Below are positions 1 through 5,694 of a stretch of DNA of 13,043 nucleotides, piece by piece. Origin of the DNA: Aquificota bacterium. GTDB lineage: Bacteria; Aquificota; Aquificia; Aquificales; Aquificaceae. The position numbers and the translations under genes were made by a program. Below the pieces are notes generated by a model that did no database searches, was not told the origin of the DNA, and worked only from the letters and a program-made list of their open reading frames with translations. The DNA is taken from positions 1 through 13,043 of the forward strand of contig JAADEK010000121.1 of the NCBI GenBank assembly GCA_013153455.1, written 5' to 3'. The first letter of the stretch is position 1, and every line of letters begins with the position of its first letter.

Positions 1-88
1 CCTTCCCGTTTAGGGACCTTATCATAACCGTAGCCTTCCAGTTCTCGCTTTCCGCCTCTCCTTTACCGAAACCCGTCATACTGAGCAT
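1..88 (-). CDS. yicC: YicC/YloC-family endoribonuclease, N-terminal fragment
   Basis: The reading frame begins with ATG at 88-86 and runs off the left edge after 29 codons. The start MLSMTGFGKGEAE, followed by MIRSLNGK at residues 22-29, matches the family's N-terminal signature (SMTGFG, then a strand ending in RS-x-N). YicC/YloC proteins are reported as endoribonucleases; that role is family knowledge, not visible in this fragment. A second ATG at 79-77 would begin directly at MTGFG. An in-frame stop a few codons upstream excludes a longer start. There is no Shine-Dalgarno sequence, and the start lies 6 nt from a palindromic promoter-like element, so the mRNA may be leaderless. The gene follows purM on the same strand but is separated from it by 154 bp, and probably has its own promoter. 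Confidence 0.85.
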   Translation of the reverse strand, partial: MLSMTGFGKGEAESENWKATVMIRSLNGK

Positions 89-114
89 GATGACTATTCT
101 ATAGAATAATCCCT
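89..114. promoter_or_regulatory. Compact divergent start region (yicC / small ORF)
   Basis: Only 26 bp separate the yicC ATG (minus, 88) from the ATG of the small plus-strand ORF (115). A TAGAAT, resembling a -10 box, reads on the plus strand at 102-107 and on the minus strand at 101-96. Transcription would then begin at or within a few bases of each ATG. Neither start has a Shine-Dalgarno sequence. No convincing -35 box is seen; TTGGTC on the minus strand at 126-121, with a 19-bp spacer, is the best I can offer. The promoter role is inferred. Confidence 0.5.
95..108. repeat. 14-bp perfect palindrome
   Basis: TATTCTATAGAATA is perfectly self-complementary. It sits exactly midway between the two divergent ATGs, with 6 nt on each side. 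It could be a two-way -10 element or the binding site of a dimeric regulator; the sequence does not decide between them. Confidence 0.75.
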
Positions 115-291
115 ATGTCGGACCAATTTAAATACGCACGCTTCAAGAGGTGGGTAAGGATAACGACCATAATCTTTTTCTTCCTCGTTATGGCTTACGC
201 GTATTTCCACCTGAGGGCAAAGCAAAAGGGAAGAAGCGAGAGCTACACTATATCAACCGCCCTGCTCCCTTCCCTTATCTCACCGAGATAA
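115..291 (+). CDS. Possible small single-span membrane protein (58 aa)
   Basis: The ORF runs from ATG at 115 to TAA at 289-291. Its N-terminus is basic (KYARFKRWVR), followed by a hydrophobic stretch at about residues 16-33 (ITTIIFFFLVMAYAYFHL) and then a basic segment (RAKQKGR). That pattern fits one transmembrane helix with the N-terminus inside the cell. I do not recognise the family. It fills most of an otherwise empty 154-bp gap and its codons resemble those of the neighbours. Against it are the absence of a Shine-Dalgarno sequence and the fact that its last 49 nt are antisense to the 3' end of purM. It may be real or a chance ORF. Confidence 0.45.
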   Translation: MSDQFKYARFKRWVRITTIIFFFLVMAYAYFHLRAKQKGRSESYTISTALLPSLISPR

Positions 292-1238
292 AACGCATCC
301 CTAAGCTCCGAAAGGAGCTTATTCGCGTCCTCTTTGCTCACGACGAGTATCATACCGACGCCCATGTTGAACGTCCTGAACATCTCCCTCTCGTTTATGT
401 TCCCGAGCTTCATGAGCCACTCAAAGACGGGATTCTTCGGTATGTTTTCCTTGTAGACAACCGCGCGGGCTTTCTCCGGGAGTATCCTTATCAGGTTCTC
501 GGGTATGCCACCGCCCGTTATGTGGGCTACGCCCTTTAGCTTTGTTAGCTTTTTTGCCTTCTTTACCTCCTTGGTGTATATGCGCGTAGGGGTGAGAAGG
601 ACCTCTCCTACGCTTTTCCCGAGCTCCGGTATTTGGTCCGTATACTTTACCTTTTTCAGCTTCAAGACCTTTCTTATGAGCGAGTAGCCGTTGCTGTGAA
701 AGCCCGAAGACGGAAGCCCTATCAGAACGTCCCCCGCGCTTATGAGGGAGGTGTCTATCACTTCCTCCTTTTCACAAACACCGACGCAAAAGCCCGCAAG
801 GTCGTAAACACCCTCCGGGTAAAAGTCGGGCATCTCCGCGGTCTCCCCTCCCGCGAGGAGAACCTCACCCTCCTCGCAACCCTTCACAATTCCGTCTATG
901 ACTTGCTTGAGAACCTCAAGCTCAAGCTTACCCGTAGCTATGTAGTCAAGGAACACAAGGGGGTCCGCACCGGTTGTTATCAGGTCGTTTACGTTCATCG
1001 CGACGAGGTCTATCCCGACCGTGTCGTGCTTCCCCAAAGCCTGAGCGACTAAGAGTTTCGTCCCGACCCCGTCTGTGGTCGTGAACACAACCGGCTCTTT
1101 ATACTTACCGAGCGCAAAACCGCTCGCAAAACCCCCGAAGTTTTCAATCTTAAACCTCTCCTTTACCTTCTTTTTTATGTAAGAAACAAACTCGTTAGCC
1201 TTTTCTATGTCTACTCCCGCGTCCTTGTAGGTGAGCAT
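243..1238 (-). CDS. purM: Phosphoribosylformylglycinamidine cyclo-ligase (AIR synthetase)
   Basis: PurM closes the imidazole ring in purine synthesis, turning FGAM and ATP into AIR, ADP and phosphate in the cytoplasm. The 331-residue length is normal. Recognisable motifs are LTYKDAGVDI at the N-terminus, the ATP-binding TTDGVGTK (54-61), GIDLVAMNVNDLITTGA (75-91), LLAGGETAEMPDFYP (127-141), GLPSSGFHSNGYSL (174-187) and HITGGGIPENL (239-249). It is the last gene of the long minus-strand block; its ATG lies 2 nt after the thpR stop, so translation is probably coupled. The final 49 nt are overlapped by a possible small ORF on the other strand. No other purine gene is nearby, and no terminator-like hairpin follows the stop. 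Confidence 0.97.
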   Translation of the reverse strand: MLTYKDAGVDIEKANEFVSYIKKKVKERFKIENFGGFASGFALGKYKEPVVFTTTDGVGTKLLVAQALGKHDTVGIDLVAMNVNDLITTGADPLVFLDYIATGKLELEVLKQVIDGIVKGCEEGEVLLAGGETAEMPDFYPEGVYDLAGFCVGVCEKEEVIDTSLISAGDVLIGLPSSGFHSNGYSLIRKVLKLKKVKYTDQIPELGKSVGEVLLTPTRIYTKEVKKAKKLTKLKGVAHITGGGIPENLIRILPEKARAVVYKENIPKNPVFEWLMKLGNINEREMFRTFNMGVGMILVVSKEDANKLLSELRDAFYLGEIREGSRAVDIV

Positions 1239-1240
1239 CC

Positions 1241-1807
1241 TTACGCCCCCAGATAAAACTCCTCAACGACCGTGTATACGGGTCCTACGGATGTGAGAGA
1301 GCTTGAGATTAGGGCTATCTTGTTTACCTCATCCTGACCGAACTCTACGGTTTTGTATTTCTTGAGGAGATGTGAAAGGGTTTTTTTATCGGATTTCTTT
1401 ATCCTGCAAATCGTTACGTGCGGAACGAAGCCCTTGGAGTTCCTCGGGATTATACCCTTTTTCGCGTTCAGTCTTTCCACGTCCTTTGCGAGCTTAACGA
1501 GCTTGTTCGCGCCCTCAGAGACGCCTATCCAAAGAACGCGCGGGTTTCTCATATCGGGAAACACTCCCAAGCTCTTGTATCTTATCCTGAAGGGTATGTT
1601 TCTCTTCGCGACCTCTTGGAGGTTCCTTATTACGTCTATGGCTTGGGACTCGGTTATATCACCGAGAAACTGGAATGTCATGTGAAGGTTCTGTGGCTCT
1701 ACCCACTTCCCGAGGAGCTTGAACTCTACCTCTTGTCTTATGCGTTCCGAGACCTCGTGTATCTGCTTGCTCGTGAAGAAACCTACGAAGGCTCTCACAA
1801 CTTTCAT
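1241..1807 (-). CDS. thpR: RNA 2',3'-cyclic phosphodiesterase (LigT-like)
   Basis: This 188-residue protein belongs to the 2H phosphoesterase superfamily. Both HxT active-site motifs are present: HMT at residues 42-44 (in LHMTFQFLG) and HVT at 130-132 (in FVPHVTICR). ThpR enzymes open 2',3'-cyclic phosphate ends of RNA to a 2'-phosphate and can join tRNA halves in vitro. Length and the N-terminal RAFVGF strand fit the family. The gene starts 1 nt after the upstream stop (TAG-A-ATG) and has no clear ribosome binding site, so it is probably translated by coupling. It ends 2 nt before purM. Confidence 0.93.
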   Translation of the reverse strand: MKVVRAFVGFFTSKQIHEVSERIRQEVEFKLLGKWVEPQNLHMTFQFLGDITESQAIDVIRNLQEVAKRNIPFRIRYKSLGVFPDMRNPRVLWIGVSEGANKLVKLAKDVERLNAKKGIIPRNSKGFVPHVTICRIKKSDKKTLSHLLKKYKTVEFGQDEVNKIALISSSLTSVGPVYTVVEEFYLGA

Positions 1808-1808
1808 T

Positions 1809-2663
1809 CTAATACATATAAGTTATGGGGGCGGATTGCGCGATTAGGCGAATCCCGAAATAGTAGTTATTCCACGAAAACCTGTATGTGAGTATCCGGA
1901 CCGTGTAGCTCCCTTTTTCGTTTATACTCATGACCGCGCTCTCTCCCTCGTATACCCTGTAAAGCTGTCCGTCCTTAAAAAGGAGCAGGAGTGAGTTTTT
2001 ACTCCTTGAGCGGGCGTAAATCTTGAAAGGGTAGCGCGTGGTCTCACCGGGGTAATAAAAGCTCTTGTCCGAAAACGCGTATATATCAACCCTTCTTCTC
2101 TTGCTCATGAGGACGTTCCTCTCAAGCCTGAGGGGAGCTTGGAATCTTTTATACGCCATATTTCTTGAGCTGTCTATGAGGAAACCCCGAAGGGGGTTTT
2201 TTAGGTCTGTGTCGTGAACCAAAAGCGAGCACTCCCCCGCGGGGGGCTCAAGGAGTGTGTGGAAGGTCTCGGGCTCGGAGGGAAGAAAGAGACGCGGAGC
2301 GTAACCGAATACGAAGTTTAAAAGTTTTTCTTTCAGGGAAACGTGGGATATGAGAAGGAGGTAGCACTCCGGAGCTTCAATGACGCTCCTGAATACCCCG
2401 AGTTCCTCAAAGGGGAAAAAGCCGAGAACGAGGTCTATCCCTTCCCGTTTTACGAAGGAAATCACGTCCTCGTCGGGAAGGGAGTTTAGCCTGACGCCGA
2501 AGAGGTAGTGAACCCTTTGGACGTAGGGTCTCGGGGCGAGCGTTTCCTCGGGAATGTATACCTCGTAGTATGAGAAGGGAAGGAGGTTGTAGGCTATAAA
2601 GCCCCATATGTAGAGCGAAAGCAGGAGCGACAAGAGAGGTTTAGTAGCGCTCGGGACGCTCAT
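1809..2663 (-). CDS. Uncharacterised membrane-anchored protein, possibly a degenerate PHP-domain protein
   Basis: I chose the ATG at 2663 (284 residues) because an AAGGGGTGG ribosome binding site ends 4 nt upstream; a TTG at 2666 is the alternative. A hydrophobic segment at about residues 9-30 suggests an uncleaved N-terminal anchor. The C-terminus (GSYTVRILTYRF, then YFGIRLIAQSAPITY) resembles the tail of bacterial PHP metallophosphoesterases, which typically read G-YRVE-Y ... SNPIY. The region around residues 50-80 (RVHYLFG, then SFVKREGIDLVLG) resembles the first PHP helix and strand. However, the HxH and DH metal ligands of active members are missing, so I infer a non-catalytic relative. 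It overlaps the glycosyltransferase by 23 nt. An envelope role is a guess from context and the anchor. Confidence 0.6.
   Translation of the reverse strand: MSVPSATKPLLSLLLSLYIWGFIAYNLLPFSYYEVYIPEETLAPRPYVQRVHYLFGVRLNSLPDEDVISFVKREGIDLVLGFFPFEELGVFRSVIEAPECYLLLISHVSLKEKLLNFVFGYAPRLFLPSEPETFHTLLEPPAGECSLLVHDTDLKNPLRGFLIDSSRNMAYKRFQAPLRLERNVLMSKRRRVDIYAFSDKSFYYPGETTRYPFKIYARSRSKNSLLLLFKDGQLYRVYEGESAVMSINEKGSYTVRILTYRFSWNNYYFGIRLIAQSAPITYMY
2182..2202 (+). terminator. Terminator-like hairpin antisense to the uncharacterised gene
   Basis: On the plus strand AAACCCC (2182-2188) pairs with GGGGTTT (2193-2199) around a GAAG loop, and three more T follow to 2202. This looks like a short Rho-independent terminator reading against the gene it lies in, where it encodes KNPLRG. 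It may be a chance product of the codons. Confidence 0.25.
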
Positions 2664-4083
2664 CAAACCACCCCTTGAATCCCTCCAGTTTGTAGACGTT
2701 AAACCTCCTTACCTCCTTTCCCCTCCACACAACGCGAACGCTCCCAAGGAGGTAAGAGGAGGTAAAGCTCCCGAGAACCTCCTTAGGTATACCCCCGTAG
2801 TTTACGAATATCGCATCCTTTCCCTTGAACCTTTTCAGTCCTTCCCTCCAAAGGTAATACTGTGTGTAGCGCCCTATGTGAAAGACGTAAGTCCTCGGCT
2901 TTCCCTCAACGTAAAAGGCGAGCTCCGCGGAAATCTGGTATGAGGTTGAGAAGATGAGCTCCTTGCCGGTGTAGTGTTTGCTCACTTCTTTCCCGAGCTT
3001 CTCCCAGCCCACGAGGAACTTCGTGGGGTCTTTCTCCGGCGGGAGTAGCTTCCCGAGTCCCATAAGGTCAAGGAGGGGGGTAAAGTGCATAACGAGAACC
3101 AAAAAGGAGGCAAAGAGGAGCGTAGGGAGTTTCAGGTAAAAGGGACTCCTTACAAAGAGGTAAGAAAACAGTATACCCGCGGTGTAGTACCCGAAGCCCG
3201 CCCAGTTTGCGTATACGCGCGTCTTGAAAGAGAGAAGCAAGAAAAATAAGAACACGGGAAGAGAGAAAGAGGTGAGAAAAAGGAGCCTTTCCTCCCTGAG
3301 CCTTAAGCTCATAGCCCACCCGAAGAGTATAAAGAGGAAGGGAAGACCCGAAAGGAGGAGAGCCTGCCCCCCGAGGAACTCAAGCGCGTAAGAGAGGTTA
3401 ACACCTCCACCGTCCTTCGTAGCAAGACCCGAGACGTGCCTAAAGGACAAAAAGCCCGTCTTTACGTTCCAAACGAGAACGGGAAGGGAAAGGAGGAAGG
3501 CGACGGGGAGCGATACGTATACCTCCCGCCTCAGGAGGAGTTCCCTTCTTGTAAGGGATAGGTATAAAAGGGCGCAGGGAAGGAGCAAGACCGCGGAATA
3601 CTTGCTCAAAAAGGCGAGTCCCCCGAAGAGTCCGACGAGAGCCCATCTCGCGGGTGTGCTTTTCTTGCTCGCTTCGTATACGCTTATCGCGGAAAGCGCC
3701 CAGAAAAAAAGGAGGGGTGAGTCGGTTGTGAATAGAACGGAGTTTAAGGAAAAGCCAACGAAGAGGTTGGGAAAGGTTGACGCGATAAAGGCGACCTTCT
3801 CATCAAAGAGCTTCCTTACAAATACGTAAGTGATTAGGGAAAGGAAAAAGGATAGGAGTATGGCGTTTATACGAACGCCGAGTTCCGTGTCCCCGAGGAT
3901 TGCGGTTGAGAGCGCGTTCATGTATGCGACCATGGGGGGTTTTGAGTAGTAGCTTAGGTCAAGGTGCCTTGACCAATCCCAGTATTGAGCCTCCTCCGGA
4001 GATAGGTCTATGGGGTAGTAAAGGACGTAAAGAACCCTGAAAAGAAGGAAAAAGAGGTTTATACCTAAAACCCACTTGAGCAT
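2641..4083 (-). CDS. Glycosyltransferase family 39 (ArnT/PMT-like) membrane protein
   Basis: This 480-residue protein has many hydrophobic helices and the N-terminal pattern of bacterial GT-C fold family 39 transferases: SPEEAQYWDWSRHLDLSYYSKPP at about residues 28-50, then GDTELGVRINA (64-74). Such enzymes move a sugar from a polyprenyl-phosphate carrier onto lipid A, protein or another acceptor on the outer face of the inner membrane. Donor and acceptor cannot be told from sequence. The acidic pair in the first loop reads EE (30-31), where I expect DE in most relatives. The soluble C-terminal part begins at about residue 365. It starts 11 nt after the cupin stop without a clear ribosome binding site, and its end overlaps the next gene by 23 nt. 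Confidence 0.88.
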   Translation of the reverse strand: MLKWVLGINLFFLLFRVLYVLYYPIDLSPEEAQYWDWSRHLDLSYYSKPPMVAYMNALSTAILGDTELGVRINAILLSFFLSLITYVFVRKLFDEKVAFIASTFPNLFVGFSLNSVLFTTDSPLLFFWALSAISVYEASKKSTPARWALVGLFGGLAFLSKYSAVLLLPCALLYLSLTRRELLLRREVYVSLPVAFLLSLPVLVWNVKTGFLSFRHVSGLATKDGGGVNLSYALEFLGGQALLLSGLPFLFILFGWAMSLRLREERLLFLTSFSLPVFLFFLLLSFKTRVYANWAGFGYYTAGILFSYLFVRSPFYLKLPTLLFASFLVLVMHFTPLLDLMGLGKLLPPEKDPTKFLVGWEKLGKEVSKHYTGKELIFSTSYQISAELAFYVEGKPRTYVFHIGRYTQYYLWREGLKRFKGKDAIFVNYGGIPKEVLGSFTSSYLLGSVRVVWRGKEVRRFNVYKLEGFKGWFDERPERY

Positions 4084-4094
4084 ACGTAATGAGT

Positions 4095-4388
4095 TTACTT
4101 ACTCCCGCACAGATACCTCACGCCCTTCTCGGTTCGTGCGCGGTGCGGGAGCTCAGGCTCAAGCTCTATGAGGTCCCCGGGCTTCAGCGTTATCTCCCTG
4201 TCCCCGACGCCTATCGTGACCTCTCCCTCAAGGACGAGGCGCGCCTCCGCGCCGGGGTGTGTGTGCGTCGGGTAGACGGTTCCGGGAGGGTCATACCACT
4301 CGTATACCGAATAACCGAGCCTCTCCAAGAATTCCCTCGCGCTCTCTTTGTCGGTTATACCGGTTTTTGTCAGTTTCACTCCTTCCAT
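4095..4388 (-). CDS. Small single-domain cupin protein
   Basis: The 97-residue protein is one conserved-barrel cupin_2 domain. The first cupin motif is at residues 42-56, giving likely metal ligands His42, His44 and Glu48. The second, PGDLIELEPELPHRA (70-84), supplies His82. The ligand set is intact, so metal binding is likely, but family members range from enzymes to sugar or ligand sensors and the substrate cannot be assigned. The start ATG lies inside the end of ubiX (13-nt overlap). The gene sits between ubiX and the glycosyltransferase. Confidence 0.85.
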   Translation of the reverse strand: MEGVKLTKTGITDKESAREFLERLGYSVYEWYDPPGTVYPTHTHPGAEARLVLEGEVTIGVGDREITLKPGDLIELEPELPHRARTEKGVRYLCGSK

Positions 4389-4942
4389 CTTTTATACAGA
4401 TTATGCTCTATCCTTACCGCATCAAGGAGCTTACCGACCACGAAGTTTACCATGTCTTCAATCGTCTTCGGTTTGTGGTAAAAGGCTGGGCTCGCGGGAA
4501 CGACGAGCGCGCCCGCACGGGAAACCCGTAGCATATTCTCAATGTGAATCGCGCTGAGGGGGGTTTCCCTCAGGAGCAAAACGAGGGGAACGCGCTCTTT
4601 CAGCGCCACCTCCGAGACCCTGTGTATGAGGTTTTTGTTCGTCCCGGAAGCTATGTGGGCGAGTGTGCTCGCGGAGCAAGGCGCCACGAACACCGCCCTG
4701 TATCTTACGAGCTGAGAACCGCTCGCGAGGGGGGATGTGAAGTCGTCCTCCGCGTGGAGGAGCGCACCGAGCCTTTCTATCTCCTTCCCGAGCTCTCCCC
4801 CGTGTTCTTCCTCGTATACCGCGTAAGCGGTCTTTGATGGTATGCAATCAACGGAAAATCCGAGCTGAATGAGGGCTTCTATAAGCTTAAGTCCGTAAAC
4901 TACACCGCTCGCCCCCGTTATGCAAACGACCGCCCTCCTCAT
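4376..4942 (-). CDS. ubiX: Flavin prenyltransferase UbiX
   Basis: UbiX joins a dimethylallyl group to FMN, making prenylated FMN for UbiD-type decarboxylases. The 188-residue length is typical. Motifs seen: ITGASGVVYG (8-17) for FMN binding, VAPCSASTLAHIASG (86-100), TNKNLIHR (101-108), LLLRETPLS (122-130), IHIENM (132-137) and PASPAFYHKPKTIEDMVNFVVGKLLD (149-174, containing the FYHKP segment). No ubiD lies in the window. The ATG overlaps the moaC stop as ATGA, so translation is coupled. Instead of a ribosome binding site, the start codon sits in the loop of a small inverted repeat. Confidence 0.95.
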   Translation of the reverse strand: MRRAVVCITGASGVVYGLKLIEALIQLGFSVDCIPSKTAYAVYEEEHGGELGKEIERLGALLHAEDDFTSPLASGSQLVRYRAVFVAPCSASTLAHIASGTNKNLIHRVSEVALKERVPLVLLLRETPLSAIHIENMLRVSRAGALVVPASPAFYHKPKTIEDMVNFVVGKLLDAVRIEHNLYKRWKE

Positions 4943-4948
4943 AGGAGG
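4934..4948 (-). promoter_or_regulatory. Hairpin with the ubiX start codon in its loop
   Basis: On the mRNA strand the sequence reads CCTCCT-ATG-AGGAGG, a perfect 6-bp stem around the ubiX start codon at the moaC/ubiX junction. AGGAGG, a consensus Shine-Dalgarno sequence, lies just after the start instead of before it. The structure could limit free initiation and favour ribosomes finishing moaC. The symmetry is observed; the control role is inferred. Confidence 0.35.
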
Positions 4949-5694
4949 TGTCCCAGAAGTCCCCCGAACGTCTCAAAGAAGAACCTTACCTTCCCCTCGT
5001 CCTCGGGAAGGACGACTATGAGAAAGTCGTCCGTCTTTGCTACCTTTATCTCCTTCCCGACCGAGGAGGGCGAGCGCGCAAAGTCGTAAAGGGCAACTAC
5101 GCTCTCAAAGCCCCTGAGGTGTGCACCCGCGGGTATGTTCTCGCCTATGCTCACGTATAACTGGGCGTTGTCCGAAAACTCCGCTCCCAATTTCTTGAGG
5201 TATTCCTCCGCGAGCCTCCCGAGCTCCTCGTTCTCCGAGTGAACCTTAGCCTTCACTCCCTTTAGCTCCTTCCACCACTCGCTCTTTCCCCCCCTCTTTG
5301 AGATGAGCTTTACCTCCTCTATCACCATCGTGTCGTCAAAGCCCTTACACATGTCGTAAACGTTGAGAAGGGCAACGCTCACCGCTGTGAGCGCCTCCAT
5401 CTCGTAGCCCGTCCTCGCGACGCCCCTGACGAGGGAAAAGGCTTCAAGGTAGTCGGGACCCAGTTTCAGCTCTATCTCTACGTGGTCAACCTCTATGGGG
5501 TGGCAGAAGGGGAGGAGTTCCCCGGTCTTCTTTGCGCCCATTATCCCGCTGAGCTTTGTTGCCTCCATGAGGTTGCCCTTCGGGACTTCTCCCCTCTTTA
5601 TGCGCTCAACCGTTTGGGGCTTTAGCCTTATCCTCCCGTATGCTCTCGCTTCCCTGAGCGTTTGGGGCTTTAGGGATACGTCAACCGTCCTCAT
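4939..5694 (-). CDS. moaC: Cyclic pyranopterin monophosphate synthase MoaC with extra C-terminal domain
   Basis: MoaC makes cyclic pyranopterin monophosphate in molybdenum cofactor synthesis. Residues 1-139 are a recognisable MoaC: TVDVSLKPQT, LPFCHP (61-66, His65), ARTGYEMEALTAVSVA (93-108), YDMCKG (113-118) with the likely catalytic Asp114 and Lys117, and the final SKRGGKS (132-138). MoaC is normally about 160 residues; this protein has 251. Residues 140-251 form an extension I do not recognise, with patches such as FESVVALYDFAR (196-207) and DDFLIVVLPEDEG (222-234). The normal start of about 15 residues before VDVS is shortened. It overlaps ftsZ and ubiX by 4 nt each (ATGA). A 15-bp direct repeat lies near the start. 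Confidence 0.92.
   Translation of the reverse strand: MRTVDVSLKPQTLREARAYGRIRLKPQTVERIKRGEVPKGNLMEATKLSGIMGAKKTGELLPFCHPIEVDHVEIELKLGPDYLEAFSLVRGVARTGYEMEALTAVSVALLNVYDMCKGFDDTMVIEEVKLISKRGGKSEWWKELKGVKAKVHSENEELGRLAEEYLKKLGAEFSDNAQLYVSIGENIPAGAHLRGFESVVALYDFARSPSSVGKEIKVAKTDDFLIVVLPEDEGKVRFFFETFGGLLGHLL
5611..5625. repeat. 15-bp direct repeat in moaC, copy 1
   Basis: CGTTTGGGGCTTTAG occurs here and again, identical, at 5659-5673. The 48-bp offset is 16 codons, so both copies encode LKPQT in frame (residues 24-28 here). In many MoaC proteins these two segments are only loosely similar. Confidence 0.7.
5659..5673. repeat. 15-bp direct repeat in moaC, copy 2
   Basis: This is the second exact copy of the sequence at 5611-5625, encoding LKPQT at residues 8-12 of MoaC. 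Confidence 0.7.

Noticed and set aside
94..210. Minus-strand GTG ORF of 38 codons between purM and yicC
   Set aside because: No recognisable motif, no ribosome binding site, no hydrophobic segment, and it covers the palindrome; the plus-strand ORF in the same place looks more protein-like.
1418..1891. Plus-strand 157-codon ORF opposite thpR
   Set aside because: It is the antisense of a gene with both HxT motifs, has no family resemblance, and crosses the thpR start.
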